Position numbers and translations under genes: made by a program. Source: Rickettsia endosymbiont of Culicoides impunctatus (lineage in GTDB: Bacteria; Pseudomonadota; Alphaproteobacteria; Rickettsiales; Rickettsiaceae). From it: a DNA stretch of 64,000 nucleotides. The stretch lies in the NCBI GenBank assembly GCA_020410785.1, contig CP084573.1, positions 62,001 through 126,000 on the forward strand. Direction: 5' to 3'. The notes beneath the pieces are model-generated. The model saw nothing but the letters and a program-made list of their open reading frames with translations, was not told the DNA's origin and made no database searches. Shown one piece after another: positions 43,936-53,372 of the stretch; the first letter of the stretch is position 1, and each line of letters starts with the position of its first letter.

Positions 43936-44271
43936 ATGCTTATTTTATTTAAAATAATTATATATTACTTTGTTTTCAAGAATTACTTTTTCATTTTATC
44001 ATGAATTTGCATACTCACATATCTTATAGTGGTTAGTATGGACTCACCATCTCAAACGAAATTCAATTCTTAAGACCAAACCACTATATGTAAGGTGAAA
44101 TATAAAATAACTAAGAAAAGATTAAACTGCTTAAATAAGAACTTTACAGCATATATAAACAATTCAGTGTAGTAACCTTTGACAATTCATTAATAGAAAT
44201 TACCAAACTATACAACTAATACTTTATGTATAATATCAAGTATTTTGATAAAATAAATAACTTTTAGTGAA
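43936..44271. other. Gene-free gap with a 10-bp inverted repeat
   Basis: 336 bases without a gene. The only structure seen is TATAGTGGTT (44025-44034) and its complement (44079-44088), 44 bases apart. It could be an operator or hairpin in the kinase promoter region; no further support. Confidence 0.3.
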
Positions 44272-44871
44272 TTAGTCAAAAGACTGTCTTAATGTTATTG
44301 CAGCTGATAGAGTCCCTTCATCTAAATACTCCAGTTCTCCGCCTATTGGAATGCCGCTAGCTAGTCTTGATATTTTGATGGTAGAACCTTTAAAATATTC
44401 AGTAATAAAATAAGCAGTAGTTTGACCTTCTAAAGTAGAATTAGTTGCAATAATTACTTCATTAATGTTATTATCCTGACATCTAGCTAGTAATTCTGGT
44501 AGTCTTAGTGCTTTAGGATTATGACCATTCGAAGTTGATAAATTATGTCCTAATACATGGTAATGCCCGTTAAAAATACCACTACGCTCTATTGCCCATA
44601 ATTCTGTCACTGTTTCAACAATTGCTATGATAGATCCGTTACGATCATCAGAGGAACATACTCTACAAATATGATGAGAATCTATGTTACCACAGATATC
44701 ACACTTAACAACATTATTATCTACAGAACAAAGAACAGAAATTAGACTTTTTAACCTAATATCTTTTTCTTGTAAAAGATGCAGGACTATACGCCTTGCT
44801 GATCTTTGACCAAGACCAGGTAGTTTGGAGAAAAGATAAATCAACTGATCTATCTCATTTAGTTTATTCAT
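44272..44871 (-). CDS. recR: Recombination protein RecR
   Basis: Works with RecO in loading RecA at gaps. The 199-residue protein has the HhH motif [18 protein letters not shown], a C4 zinc finger (CDIC...CRVC) and the Toprim domain with [13 protein letters not shown] and [15 protein letters not shown]. Full length. Confidence 0.97.
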   Translation of the reverse strand: MNKLNEIDQLIYLFSKLPGLGQRSARRIVLHLLQEKDIRLKSLISVLCSVDNNVVKCDICGNIDSHHICRVCSSDDRNGSIIAIVETVTELWAIERSGIFNGHYHVLGHNLSTSNGHNPKALRLPELLARCQDNNINEVIIATNSTLEGQTTAYFITEYFKGSTIKISRLASGIPIGGELEYLDEGTLSAAITLRQSFD

Positions 44872-44938
44872 AGTATACCTTCACTACTTTAAAAGTTGTT
44901 AAAACAACTTATTAAAATTAAGTAAACAACACATCTTT

Positions 44939-45210
44939 TCGCTTGCAATGACGTATATGCATCACAATCGTCATTGCGAGACCATGTAATGGGCGAAGCA
45001 ATCCATTAGACCTCTTGCATAACCTAATCTAATTGGTAATTTTGTTGTCAAAACTCGTCTCCGTTCCTCACGTACATCTTAGTACGCTGCGGTACTCGAC
45101 TTCGTTTTTCCTAAAAATTCCTCAATTATCTTTAGGTTATGCAAGAGGTCTATTTTTGATCACTTACAATTGCTTCGTCGACTTTTACGGTCTCCTCGCA
45201 TGACGCCAGA
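44939..45210. repeat. GCAATGACG repeat region split by a MITE
   Basis: The arms CTTGCAATGACGTATATGC, GTCATTGCGAGACC and GAAGCAATCCAT (to 45006) resume after a 146-bp insert with CAATTGCTTCGTCGAC and CTCCTCGCATGACG. The interrupted copy spans the recR-RDD gap. Confidence 0.65.
45007..45152. mobile_element. 146-bp MITE with 21-bp perfect terminal inverted repeats
   Basis: Ends start TAGACCTCTTGCATAACC (45007-45027) and are perfectly complementary to 45132-45152. There is no ORF; the centre includes the small palindrome GTACATCTTAGTAC. It is inserted within the dispersed repeat at 44939-45210. The TAGACCTCTTGCAT end resembles IS5-like ends in Rickettsia by memory only. Confidence 0.75.
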
Positions 45211-45271
45211 CTATTTTCCCTATGGCTTTTAAATGCCATGCGTAAGGTGAGTAATTAGTTATAGTGTTTTT

Positions 45272-45757
45272 TTAACTCTTAATAACCACGGTTCCAGCAA
45301 TTTTATCATGCAAAGCTTGGCGTTGTTTAGAAAATAGTATAAACCAAATACCAACTAGCACTAATACATATCCACAAAATCTTTTAATTAATTGGCATTT
45401 ACTAGGTTTTTCAAGAGTTATCGCATCTACTATTTTCATATGCATAATAAGTTTTCCAGGTGTGGCCCCGCAATAAATCCAAAAACCAATAAAATATGTT
45501 GATACTAGAGCAAAGTTAATTATAAGCATTAAAATAAATAATGTAAAAACACCACTAGCAGTCACGTTTTGGAGTAATTCCGGCTTCCTGCTACCCATTA
45601 TTAGTATGTCTGCTATACTAGCTTGGAAAAAAAATAAAGACAGTCTGGATAATATAAAGGTAGTAATCGGAGTTGTAAACATTGATAACAAAAATGAATC
45701 TAGACAAGAAGCAAAAAGCCTGGGAACTAGTTTGGGGTATATAATTTGCTTATTCAT
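45272..45757 (-). CDS. RDD-family membrane protein
   Basis: From the ATG at 45757, 161 residues with three hydrophobic segments. The family signature is a set of R-x-x-A and D residues in helices (LVPRLFASCLDSFLLS, GATPGKLIMHMKIVD, QALHDKIAGTVVI). RDD proteins are thought to act in transport, sometimes as Na+/H+ antiporters. A TTG start at 45796 is possible but would add residues outside the family pattern. Confidence 0.8.
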   Translation of the reverse strand: MNKQIIYPKLVPRLFASCLDSFLLSMFTTPITTFILSRLSLFFFQASIADILIMGSRKPELLQNVTASGVFTLFILMLIINFALVSTYFIGFWIYCGATPGKLIMHMKIVDAITLEKPSKCQLIKRFCGYVLVLVGIWFILFSKQRQALHDKIAGTVVIKS

Positions 45758-45866
45758 TTTTTTAGTTTTAAGTTGTATAATTATTTTAAAATGCACAACT
45801 TAAGGCGACTACCTTAGGTCATTGTGCTAATTTTTAGGTCATTATAAATTCTCTTTCAAAAGAAGT

Positions 45867-46517
45867 CTAATGTAATATAAGATCCACACTATTACCAAGC
45901 ATAATATTTAGTAATTCACTTGAATGAGGAACTACATCAAGATGCGTAGCAATGTCTATATGTTGCTTAGGTGGTAGTTTAATGTTTTTGTGATTCATTA
46001 TATAGGATTTTACTGTTACATATTTTTTATCCAATAATCTCACTCTAATTAATGGTATTGTCACATCATGGTCGGAATTATTGGTTATCTGGTAGGAAAC
46101 TTTAATTTGTCCCATTTTTTTATTTTGTTCAACATGGATGTTTCCTATAGTTAAGATATTATCGTTCTGTTTATACAAAGCTGGTATGTTAAACTTTTCA
46201 TGAAATAACAATAATAATAAAAGAATAATTAAGCTAAACAATAATGTAATTACAATATGTGAATGTTGGGGGGTTTTTGGTGGTAATAAAGCTGGCAAAT
46301 TAGTACCTTGGGTTAAAAATATTTTATTATTTTCATTAGTGCTAGCATTTTTTGCTGTATGATGATCTGATATAATTGGTGGTTGTTGCTTTTCATGCTC
46401 TGATTTTTGATACCAGATATGGTTACATTGTGAACATTTGACCTTCCTACCGGTCATGCCTATTTGTTCTTTCGACACTATAAAGTTAGTGTTACAACTT
46501 GGGCAGGAAATACTCAT
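45867..46517 (-). CDS. MJ0042-type zinc-ribbon membrane protein
   Basis: The 216-residue protein begins with a zinc ribbon (CPSC at about 5-8, CSQC at about 33-36 in KVKCSQCNHIWYQ), common in alphaproteobacterial proteins, followed by one transmembrane helix near 88-104 and a C-terminal domain with strands (IRVRLLDKKYVTVKSYIM). That domain resembles the DUF3426-type fold. Function unknown. Confidence 0.8.
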   Translation of the reverse strand: MSISCPSCNTNFIVSKEQIGMTGRKVKCSQCNHIWYQKSEHEKQQPPIISDHHTAKNASTNENNKIFLTQGTNLPALLPPKTPQHSHIVITLLFSLIILLLLLLFHEKFNIPALYKQNDNILTIGNIHVEQNKKMGQIKVSYQITNNSDHDVTIPLIRVRLLDKKYVTVKSYIMNHKNIKLPPKQHIDIATHLDVVPHSSELLNIMLGNSVDLILH

Positions 46518-46618
46518 TTACATGCTCTAATTTTATGTACTCAAACTATTTAAGTATATTAGGTTGACTTAAAAATAAAGTAAATTATGATTTTTTTTTA
46601 CCTTTTAGCAAGAACCTT

Positions 46619-47446
46619 ATGCAAAAACATATTAATACTATAGAAGAATTTTGGCAAATACGCGACAAATTAACCAAAGATTCAGAAAAAACTAATTACG
46701 CCAAACAAATATTGCAGGATATTATTGATGGTTTGAATCAAGGATTAGTAAGAGTTTGCGAAAAAGAAGGGGCTGATTGGCAAGTTAATCATTGGGTAAA
46801 AAAAGCAATTTTACTACATATGATAATAACTGATCCGCAAACTTATTCTGGAGATTGCATGAGATGGTATGATAAAATTGTCCCCAAATTTTCTACACAT
46901 TATACTAACGAATTATTCCAAGCGGATGGCTGTCGTATTGTTCCCGGAGCAATTATTAGAACAGGAGTCTATTTAGCGAGAAACGTTGTTGTTATGCCTT
47001 CTTTTATTAATATAGGGGCATATATAGGAGAAGGAACAATGGTTGATACCTGGGCTACTATAGGCTCATGTGCTCAAATAGGTAAGAATTGTCATATTTC
47101 CGGTGGAACAGGTATTGGTGGTGTGTTAGAACCAATCCAAAATAATCCGGTAATAATCGAAGATAATTGTTTTATAGGTGCAAGATCAGAAATAGCAGAA
47201 GGAGTTTTAGTAGAAGAGGGAAGCGTAATTAGTATGGGAGTATTTATTGGTGCTTCTACGAAGATAGTAGATAGAGAAAGTGGCAAAATAATTTATGGTA
47301 AAGTTCCAGCCTATTCAGTTGTAGTACCTGGTAGCTTGCCTGCTGATTTAGGAAAACCAAGTTTATATTGTGCCGTAATCGTTAAGCAGGTAGATGCTGG
47401 AACTAGGAGTAAAGTATCTATAAATGATTTATTAAGAGGCAATTAA
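46619..47446 (+). CDS. dapD: Tetrahydrodipicolinate N-succinyltransferase DapD
   Basis: Diaminopimelate pathway enzyme using succinyl-CoA. The 275-residue protein has the N-terminal helical domain and a left-handed beta helix with hexapeptide repeats ([49 protein letters not shown] described by its repeats). It precedes dnaN by 4 bases. With dapA this supports meso-DAP synthesis. Confidence 0.95.
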   Translation: MQKHINTIEEFWQIRDKLTKDSEKTNYAKQILQDIIDGLNQGLVRVCEKEGADWQVNHWVKKAILLHMIITDPQTYSGDCMRWYDKIVPKFSTHYTNELFQADGCRIVPGAIIRTGVYLARNVVVMPSFINIGAYIGEGTMVDTWATIGSCAQIGKNCHISGGTGIGGVLEPIQNNPVIIEDNCFIGARSEIAEGVLVEEGSVISMGVFIGASTKIVDRESGKIIYGKVPAYSVVVPGSLPADLGKPSLYCAVIVKQVDAGTRSKVSINDLLRGN

Positions 47447-47450
47447 AGAT

Positions 47451-48614
47451 ATGGGCAACAACGAATTAAAGATTATAGTTGAGACCAAAACCCTAACTCA
47501 TGCTCTGACTTTTGCTAATTCTGTAGTAGAGAAACGTAATGTAGTTACCGAACTTAGTCATATTAAATTATCATCGAAGGATGGTAAACTAGAGTTAATG
47601 GCTACTAATATGGAAATATATTTAAGCCAGAAAATAGCTGCTCAAGTAATAAGTGAGGGGGCAATAACAGTATCTACTAAAACATTAAATGATATAGTAA
47701 AAAAGATAGCTGATAATGATATAGTACTCAGTGTATCCAATGAAACCGATCAGCTTGAAATTTTAGGAAAGAATTGTGCTTTTAATCTGCTAACTTTACC
47801 TGCTGACCAATTCCCTGCATTAGATGATATTAATGTTGAAGCTATTTTTAAAATAGCTTGTCGTGATTTTGTTAAGATGATCGACGGTACCCTGTTTTCG
47901 GTGTCCCTTGATGAAACTCGCTATAATCTTAATGGCGTTTATTTTTACGTAAAAGATGAAGAATGTTGTATGGCTAGCACCGATGGACATAGATTATCAG
48001 TGTCAGTAGTAGAAATAGTCGATAAGGTTAGCAAGTTTGGCGTTATTTTATCTAAAAAAACTCTCGAGGAAATCGTCAAAATATTAAAAGACCCCAAAAA
48101 TATTCAGTTAGAGGTAGAAATTTTTCTAAGTGTGAATAGAATTAAATTTGTTTGCAATGATATTATGATGGTATCAAAACTGATTGATGGAACTTTCCCG
48201 GATTACCAAGGATTTATCCCAGTAGATAATAACTATAAACTTACTATTAATACCAAATTGCTAGCTGATGTTATAGATAGAGTAGCAACAATAACTATAG
48301 ATAAATTTCAAGCAATAAAATTAACTTTATCAAGAGATATGCTTGAAATCACAGCTTCAGGAGAAGCAAGGGGAGCAGCTAAAGAAACTATACCACATTC
48401 ACTAGATGAAAATAATTTATACGTTTTTGATCATGAAGATACTTTGTCTATAGGTTTTAACCCTAAATATCTTACTGACGCACTCAATGCTGTGTTAAAT
48501 GCTACTAAAGCAAACCAAGTTGAGATATATTTTTTAAACGCATCATCGCCAATGTTATTGAAAACGCTTCAGAATCCTAAAGACGTTTTTGTGATTATGC
48601 CAGTTAAGGTTTGA
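47451..48614 (+). CDS. dnaN: DNA polymerase III sliding clamp (beta)
   Basis: Ring clamp for the replicative polymerase. The 387-residue protein has three clamp repeats, with [25 protein letters not shown] in the middle domain and the C-terminal ending FVIMPVKV (usual MPMRL-like motif). It is not linked to dnaA, unlike many bacteria. Confidence 0.96.
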   Translation: MGNNELKIIVETKTLTHALTFANSVVEKRNVVTELSHIKLSSKDGKLELMATNMEIYLSQKIAAQVISEGAITVSTKTLNDIVKKIADNDIVLSVSNETDQLEILGKNCAFNLLTLPADQFPALDDINVEAIFKIACRDFVKMIDGTLFSVSLDETRYNLNGVYFYVKDEECCMASTDGHRLSVSVVEIVDKVSKFGVILSKKTLEEIVKILKDPKNIQLEVEIFLSVNRIKFVCNDIMMVSKLIDGTFPDYQGFIPVDNNYKLTINTKLLADVIDRVATITIDKFQAIKLTLSRDMLEITASGEARGAAKETIPHSLDENNLYVFDHEDTLSIGFNPKYLTDALNAVLNATKANQVEIYFLNASSPMLLKTLQNPKDVFVIMPVKV

Positions 48615-48683
48615 TCATAACAAGAGTATCACTTATAGCTAACCCGAATTAGTTTTAGGAGGCTGCCTACAATAACTAAAGTA

Positions 48684-48835
48684 AGCGTCATTACGAGAAG
48701 GCGTAGCTGACAAGCAATTTTCTAATTACTTTCCTGAATTGCTTTGTCGCTACTAAAGTAGCTCCTCGCTAATAGACGCTTGACGAGCAAATTTTTTATT
48801 CATAAGAAAATAGCAAAAAAACCGTGAACGCTCAC
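48684..48835. repeat. Dispersed repeat with GTGAACGCTCAC end
   Basis: GCGTCATTACGAGAAGGCG at the left, GAATTGCTTTGTCGC and CCTCGCTAATAGACGC in the centre, and CATAAGAAAATAGC with CCGTGAACGCTCAC at the right. It closely parallels the element at 31371-31561 but lacks its left terminal repeat. Confidence 0.65.
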
Positions 48836-48891
48836 ATAATACCATTTAGCGTTAATAAATAGAGTTATATAATGGGAAATTACACATATAT

Positions 48892-48948
48892 GTTAAAAAG
48901 CGTGCAATAATGACCCATTTACTGGGTCATTATTGCACGCTTTTTAAC
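48892..48948. terminator. 26-bp perfect palindrome between convergent genes
   Basis: 48892-48917 pairs perfectly with 48923-48948 around the 5-base loop TTTAC; the core arm is CGTGCAATAATGACCCA. T-rich arm ends give it terminator form in both directions, and it lies between the convergent dnaN and nuclease genes. A second, interrupted copy at about 51893 shows it is also a mobile or dispersed unit. Confidence 0.6.
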
Positions 48949-49026
48949 AGCAAGACTCAATTTAGCTCCAAAATTTAACTTTTAGATGTAATTTTTACAG
49001 TTTTTAGTTGCAAAATTCTCAAGCAA

Positions 49027-50652
49027 TTAAATTTCATCAATCTGATATTCTAATGCCACTTCCTTGCCGCAAAAAGCCATAGCAATTTTGATGATTTTTT
49101 GAACATGTGAGTGTTCTTTTATTTTAGCCTCATATTGTTTTTTCTCTATTTGATCTAGCCCTTCTTTTGCAACAGATTCTAAAATATCAGGAGATTTACA
49201 TATTTTATATTCAATAATAATAGCATTGTTCTGCCTTCCGGCTTTAGGTAGCAACATAATATCAGCTCTACCACTGCCTGTCTCTCTTTCGCTTTCTATG
49301 ATATAGCCAAGAGATAATGTGTTAATCAAACCTAGCATAAAGCCACTATAAAATAGCTCAGCTTTTTTCTCGCCAGTTTGATGAAAAATAGTAGCATTTA
49401 GTAATAATTCTTGCAGCCTTTCTTTGAATTCTTCTATTTTACCTGCGGGCAACAAACTAGCAAATGAATAATATAAAGAACTATCCATTTGTAACTTATT
49501 ACTAACCCATTGCAATAATCTTGCATTATATATATGTTTTACCTCTTTATTAGGAGCAGATAATTCACAAATATTCTCTTCTGACTCGATGATTATTGGG
49601 TTTAAATAACCACTAAATAGCAATAGACTAAATAATCCTGACCGCGTGTTAATATCGCTGAAACTAATTTGTTTGGTAATAGGGGAGATAATAGTTTTAC
49701 CACTAGCGAGTAGCTGAATATCTTGTTGTATTTCATCCGATAGTAATGCTTTATCAATGAGTCCAGTACCCCCACTATCTAGCCAATAATGATCAAGCTT
49801 ACCTCTATTATCTAAACATAACATAATTGACCATGGGTTATAGATCACCTCACCACCAAAACTATAACCATTATACCAAGCTTTAATTTCCTCGGGGCTT
49901 GTATCAAGAGGAACCTTGGTTAATAAATCATCAACCTCTACTTGAGTAAATCCATAAAATTTGGCAAATTTTTCATCTAGCAAAGTATATTCACGAACAT
50001 TATTCAAACCTGAAAATAAATTAGCCTTAGCTATTCGTAATATACCAGTTATTACCCCTTTTTCTAGATAAGTATTAGTCTTTAGACTGCTACCAAATAT
50101 CTCGCGAAATAGATCAAGCACTTGTTTAAATTCTTGTGGTTTGTTACCAAACTCAATATAGCAACTATTAATAGGCGTATCATACTCATCGATCAATATA
50201 TAAACTTTTTGACCAAAATGAGCAAAGAGCAATTCGCTTAAAAATTTTAAACTATTCTCTATATCTAATTTATTAATGTTACCACTAAAATATTTCTCCA
50301 GTTGTTTTTTTTGAGTGTTGGCTAATAATTTATTATTTTCTTGGCAATATTGTTCTAGATATCTATGTTTTTCAAATAATTTTATTATTTGCATTTGTAT
50401 CTTAGCTTCTATTTCCTGATAACTACTACCTTTTACATCTTTAAGATTAAGCAAAATCACAGGGTAATTACCTTGCTGAACCATGGCATATTCATTACCG
50501 TTAATCTTTAAAGGCTCTAAAGTCCTTTTTCCTTTAATACCTAAATCTACTTCCCCTCCGATAAATAGCTTGTTATTTACTCTGCCCTCTTCAGCTAAAG
50601 GCATACCTCTCTCATCCACTTCTATTTCAAAGAACTTCTGAAGCATATTCAT
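49027..50652 (-). pseudogene. AAA-ATPase/PD-(D/E)XK nuclease protein, main part after frameshift
   Basis: This 541-residue frame is the bulk of an AAA-ATPase-like/PDDEXK_9 protein, a family abundant in Rickettsiales and amoeba symbionts. It has Walker B-like YILIDEYDTPIN, the middle region IKAWYNGYSFGG and nuclease residues in GRADIMLLP plus IIEYKICKS. The Walker A (ITRPRRWGKS) is encoded just upstream and belongs to the same gene, cut by the 14-bp duplication at 50711-50738. An intact paralog is at 58568. Confidence 0.8.
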
Positions 50653-50710
50653 ATTTAAACTTTTACCCCACCGCCTTGGTCTAGTAATGAGTATAACATC
50701 TCCACTATCT

Positions 50711-50738
50711 TCTAATAATTCTTTTCTAATAATTCTTT
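50711..50738. repeat. 14-bp tandem duplication that breaks the nuclease gene
   Basis: On the coding strand AAAGAATTATTAGA occurs twice in succession (50725-50738 and 50711-50724). Removing one copy restores the frame KELLEDSGDVILITRPRR, matching the intact paralog's KELLVNTGDVTLITRPRR. Recent replication slippage or duplication is the simplest cause. Confidence 0.85.
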
Positions 50739-50885
50739 GATCATTAGACTTTTATCAACAAATACATCACTATTTAACAACAACGTTTTAAAATCATCCG
50801 TACCTGTTCTCATTCTCAGTGGTTTACTATTACCTTGTATGACCTTGGTTTTTTGAATTATTGTATTAGACGGGGTAACAGTCAT
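50712..50885 (-). pseudogene. AAA-ATPase/PD-(D/E)XK protein, N-terminal fragment
   Basis: From ATG at 50885 this frame reads MTVTPSNTIIQK... and GTDDFKTLLLNSDVFVDKS, matching the N-terminus of the paralog at 58568 (GTDDFKKLLLNSNVFVDKS). It ends ELLEKNY at the duplicated segment. Restored, the whole gene would encode about 614 residues, close to the 607 of the paralog. Confidence 0.78.
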
Positions 50886-51056
50886 ATTATTACTTAACCA
50901 TATATTTATTAATAAATTGTAATATAAATAGGATAGCAATGCTAATCATTTACAACCTAAAAGAAAGATTGCAATTTAATCCTTTTTACAGTTAAAATTA
51001 AATGATTTTATCAATCATTCTGACTACCTTTATTTGCAACTGACAACAAGAAGAGT

Positions 51057-51668
51057 TTATGTTCTTTTTGTGTACAGTTTTCTCCTTTTTAACCATAAGT
51101 ACAGCGTTGATGGAAAACATTCAATTAATTTAGATATAGCACGCTTATTAATTCCATTTCTTAAATATCCTTTGATCTCTTCGTAGAAAGAATCAAGTTT
51201 TAATAACTGCGATTGACCTTTTGGTCTTCCTAGCTTAAACCAATCAGCTTTGCGTTTTGCTAAAGCTTTCTTTGTTCTACTGAAAATAAAATCTCTTTCT
51301 ATTTGAGCTGCGAGTCCTAAAACTGTGGCAGTTATTGTAGATTGCATTGAGCCATCTATCACGATATGGTTTTTAGTTATATGTACAGATATTTCTTTTT
51401 TTGCTGCCATTTCTAATATTTCGAGGACTTGTAGAGTTGATCTACCAAGTCTTGAAATCTCTGATACCAGAATAACATCACCTTTTATTGCTTTTTCTAT
51501 AATATTACCAATCGTACGCTCTAGCCAATTGGTTTTACCACTTGCTGTATCTTTTATAAATTTCACTGTATTTATATTACGATTATTACAATATTCTAGC
51601 AAACCAAATTTTTGATTATTGGTATCTTGTTGATCGGAGGAGACTCTTAAATATGCAAAATTGGTCAT
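51057..51668 (-). CDS. Serine recombinase (resolvase/invertase)
   Basis: Site-specific recombinase of 203 residues. The catalytic domain has YLRVSSDQQD with nucleophile Ser10, the arginine-bearing ISRLGRST block and the E-helix QIERDFIFSRTKKAL; the C-terminal part has a helix-turn-helix of the resolvase type (GINKRAISKLIECFPSTLYLWLKR). Such enzymes invert or resolve DNA between short sites. No res/inversion site pair was recognised nearby. It belongs to the mobile-DNA-rich stretch. Confidence 0.88.
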   Translation of the reverse strand: MTNFAYLRVSSDQQDTNNQKFGLLEYCNNRNINTVKFIKDTASGKTNWLERTIGNIIEKAIKGDVILVSEISRLGRSTLQVLEILEMAAKKEISVHITKNHIVIDGSMQSTITATVLGLAAQIERDFIFSRTKKALAKRKADWFKLGRPKGQSQLLKLDSFYEEIKGYLRNGINKRAISKLIECFPSTLYLWLKRRKLYTKRT

Positions 51669-51889
51669 TAATTTATCATTATTCTTACAAAAACCCTAAT
51701 TGTAATTTTAATGGACAATTAGTATTTGAATTTAAAGTAATTAAGTGTACGATATTTGTCTATTTTAATCGATCATTTATTGTAGACGGTTGTTATGATT
51801 TTTGCAATCATCTTGGTATAGTTAAACCCGTTGAATTAGATGACATTATATGGTACAAATAAGAGAAAAAATGTCAACAAGCCCATATA

Positions 51890-51932
51890 GTTGTTAAAAA
51901 TCGTGCAATAATGACCCAGTAAATGGGTTAAT
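51890..51932 (+). repeat. Interrupted copy of the CGTGCAATAATGACCCA palindrome
   Basis: AATCGTGCAATAATGACCC, a loop and TGGGTTAAT repeat the hairpin of 48892-48948; the far arm resumes as GCTGGGTCAATTTTCAACGC at 52583-52602 after the IS21 relic. The IS has inserted into this palindrome. Confidence 0.6.
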
Positions 51933-52078
51933 GTGCGTTCAATTTTGCCCCACCCTAAAAGTGGAAAATCGTAGCCTTATTAACCCATTATTTTCAACCT
52001 ATATTTCTATTATTCAATTTAAATAATAGGAGTATTAAATCAGAGTGTTAATAATGGAAAGTAAAAGAAAAATACTAG

Positions 52079-52235
52079 GCTCTGTGAACAAAATTTAAAT
52101 TACTAGATTTCGACTCTTTTTAGCTGCAAATTATAAGATTTTTTTGAAATAGAACTAACTATTCCGGCAAAAATCTTATTAATTTTCGCTTAAAAATACT
52201 CAAAATCTAAACAATTAAAATTTTGTTCACAGAGC
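52079..52235. mobile_element. 157-bp MITE with CTAG target duplication
   Basis: Terminal repeats GCTCTGTGAACAAAATTT and its complement lie inside CTAG duplications at 52075-52078 and 52236-52239. The inverted match extends imperfectly for some 30 bases. No ORF. Lone ends of the same element occur at 239-262 and 62627-62647, each next to CTAG. CTAG targets are typical of IS5-type transposases, so a related IS5 element may have mobilised it (inference). Confidence 0.85.
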
Positions 52236-52239
52236 CTAG

Positions 52240-52505
52240 AATGTGAAAAAGTTGCTGGTCATGCAGGAAGGCTTGCATGTTCAATAGAAAAAATGGATGT
52301 TTTAGTACTTGATGAACTTGGTTATTTACCATTCTCTAAAAATGGTGGTCAGCTTATCTTTCATTTGCTATCTAAGCTACACTCAAATACTTCAATCATA
52401 ATTACCACCAACCTTATGTTTTCCGAATGGCCTCAAGTATTTGGATGTAACAAAATGACAGCAGCACTGCTTGATAGAATTTGTCACAATTGCGATATTA
52501 TATAA
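52240..52505 (+). pseudogene. istB: IS21 helper ATPase IstB, C-terminal remnant
   Basis: After the MITE the frame reads [18 protein letters not shown], then Walker [25 protein letters not shown] and [17 protein letters not shown], all typical of IstB, ending [10 protein letters not shown]. The Walker A and N-terminal half are missing. An ATG at 52293 could express the tail but no function is expected. Confidence 0.8.
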
Positions 52506-52602
52506 ACTGGAAATGAGAGTTACCGTATGAAAAAAAAGAGCTAATATTTTGTAATTTAAGTGGGGCAAAATTGGACGCACTTGCTGGGTCAATTTTCAAC
52601 GC

Positions 52603-53273
52603 TTATTGACAGAGGCTAGAGTAATTGACTCATTATCTATCATACTGCAATATCCGGCTGAGTATTTTTGCCAATGTGGTAGAATATTGATAAATTTACA
52701 ATTTAAATGATATAAATAGAATCTTTTTTTTATATTAATATAGACAATTGTAGATTACTGTTACAATCATTAATTAGGTAATAATGACATAAAGATTTTT
52801 ATGTGAATTTATCAGATTGGTGTGCAAAAAAATATATATATAGTAAACCAGAATCAGATAATTACTATAGTGTGTTTGTATATTAACGATACCATTAGTC
52901 AAGCTGTATTAGCCCTACTGTGGTACATATGGGGCAACATGGTTCTCTTTAATATACAGTGTACTAATAGTAATTCAAACATTAAAATCCTTATATCATC
53001 ATTAATTAATAATAGTAGTTTATAATTGTCTACACTGATTTTATAATCTATTTCTGCCATCTAAATTTTTAATGGTGATTTTTGGATTGTTTGTAGGCTT
53101 GTAGTAATTAACAAACACACGATAGTTTTGGCTGAGTTAATATATTGATTATAGTAAACTATAAAGAAAGAACAAAAACAGATGGTGTAAAAATATCTGT
53201 TGCTTTAACTCTTTTTGCGTAAAAATTAAGTTTAAAAAATTAGAAGAGGTTAAAATATTATTAATCAATGGAA
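52603..53273. other. Gene-free stretch after the IS21 relic
   Basis: About 670 bases of very AT-rich sequence. A 67-codon ORF (52822-53025) has no recognisable composition or ribosome binding site. No repeat of the window's families was found here except the palindrome arm at its very start. It may be degraded DNA. Confidence 0.4.
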
Positions 53274-53349
53274 TTTGTTTGGAAGATGTATTTTTGTGTA
53301 AGTATGATGTTCAGTCAAAATTAGGGTAAGTTATATTCTTCCAAACAAA
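53274..53349 (+). promoter_or_regulatory. 13-bp inverted repeat in the leader of the secreted repeat protein
   Basis: TTTGTTTGGAAGA (53274-53286) and its exact complement (53337-53349) are separated by 50 bases and end 10 bases before a GGGGG ribosome binding site. As RNA it could form a stem controlling translation of the gene at 53373; as DNA it could be an operator. Only the symmetry is seen. Confidence 0.45.
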
Positions 53350-53372
53350 GTCATTCAATTGGGGGTATAAAT

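Larger units (their letters stand above)
51933..52580 (+). mobile_element. IS21-family relic with internal deletion
   Basis: Ends are inverted: GTGCGTTCAATTTTGCCCCA at 51933 and its near-complement at 52561-52580. Between them only a few codons after an ATG (MESKRKI at about 52054) and the end of an istB gene remain, so most of istA and the start of istB are lost. A 157-bp MITE interrupts it. Confidence 0.75.

Noticed and set aside
51057..51668. Invertible DNA segment controlled by the serine recombinase
   Set aside because: No pair of short inverted sites flanking a promoter or gene could be found near the recombinase.
51653..51862. 69-codon ORF divergent from the serine recombinase
   Set aside because: Overlaps the recombinase start, odd composition (many C, N, Y, F), no ribosome binding site.
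52822..53025. 67-codon ORF in the AT-rich gap
   Set aside because: Composition is that of random AT-rich translation; no ribosome binding site and no family resemblance.
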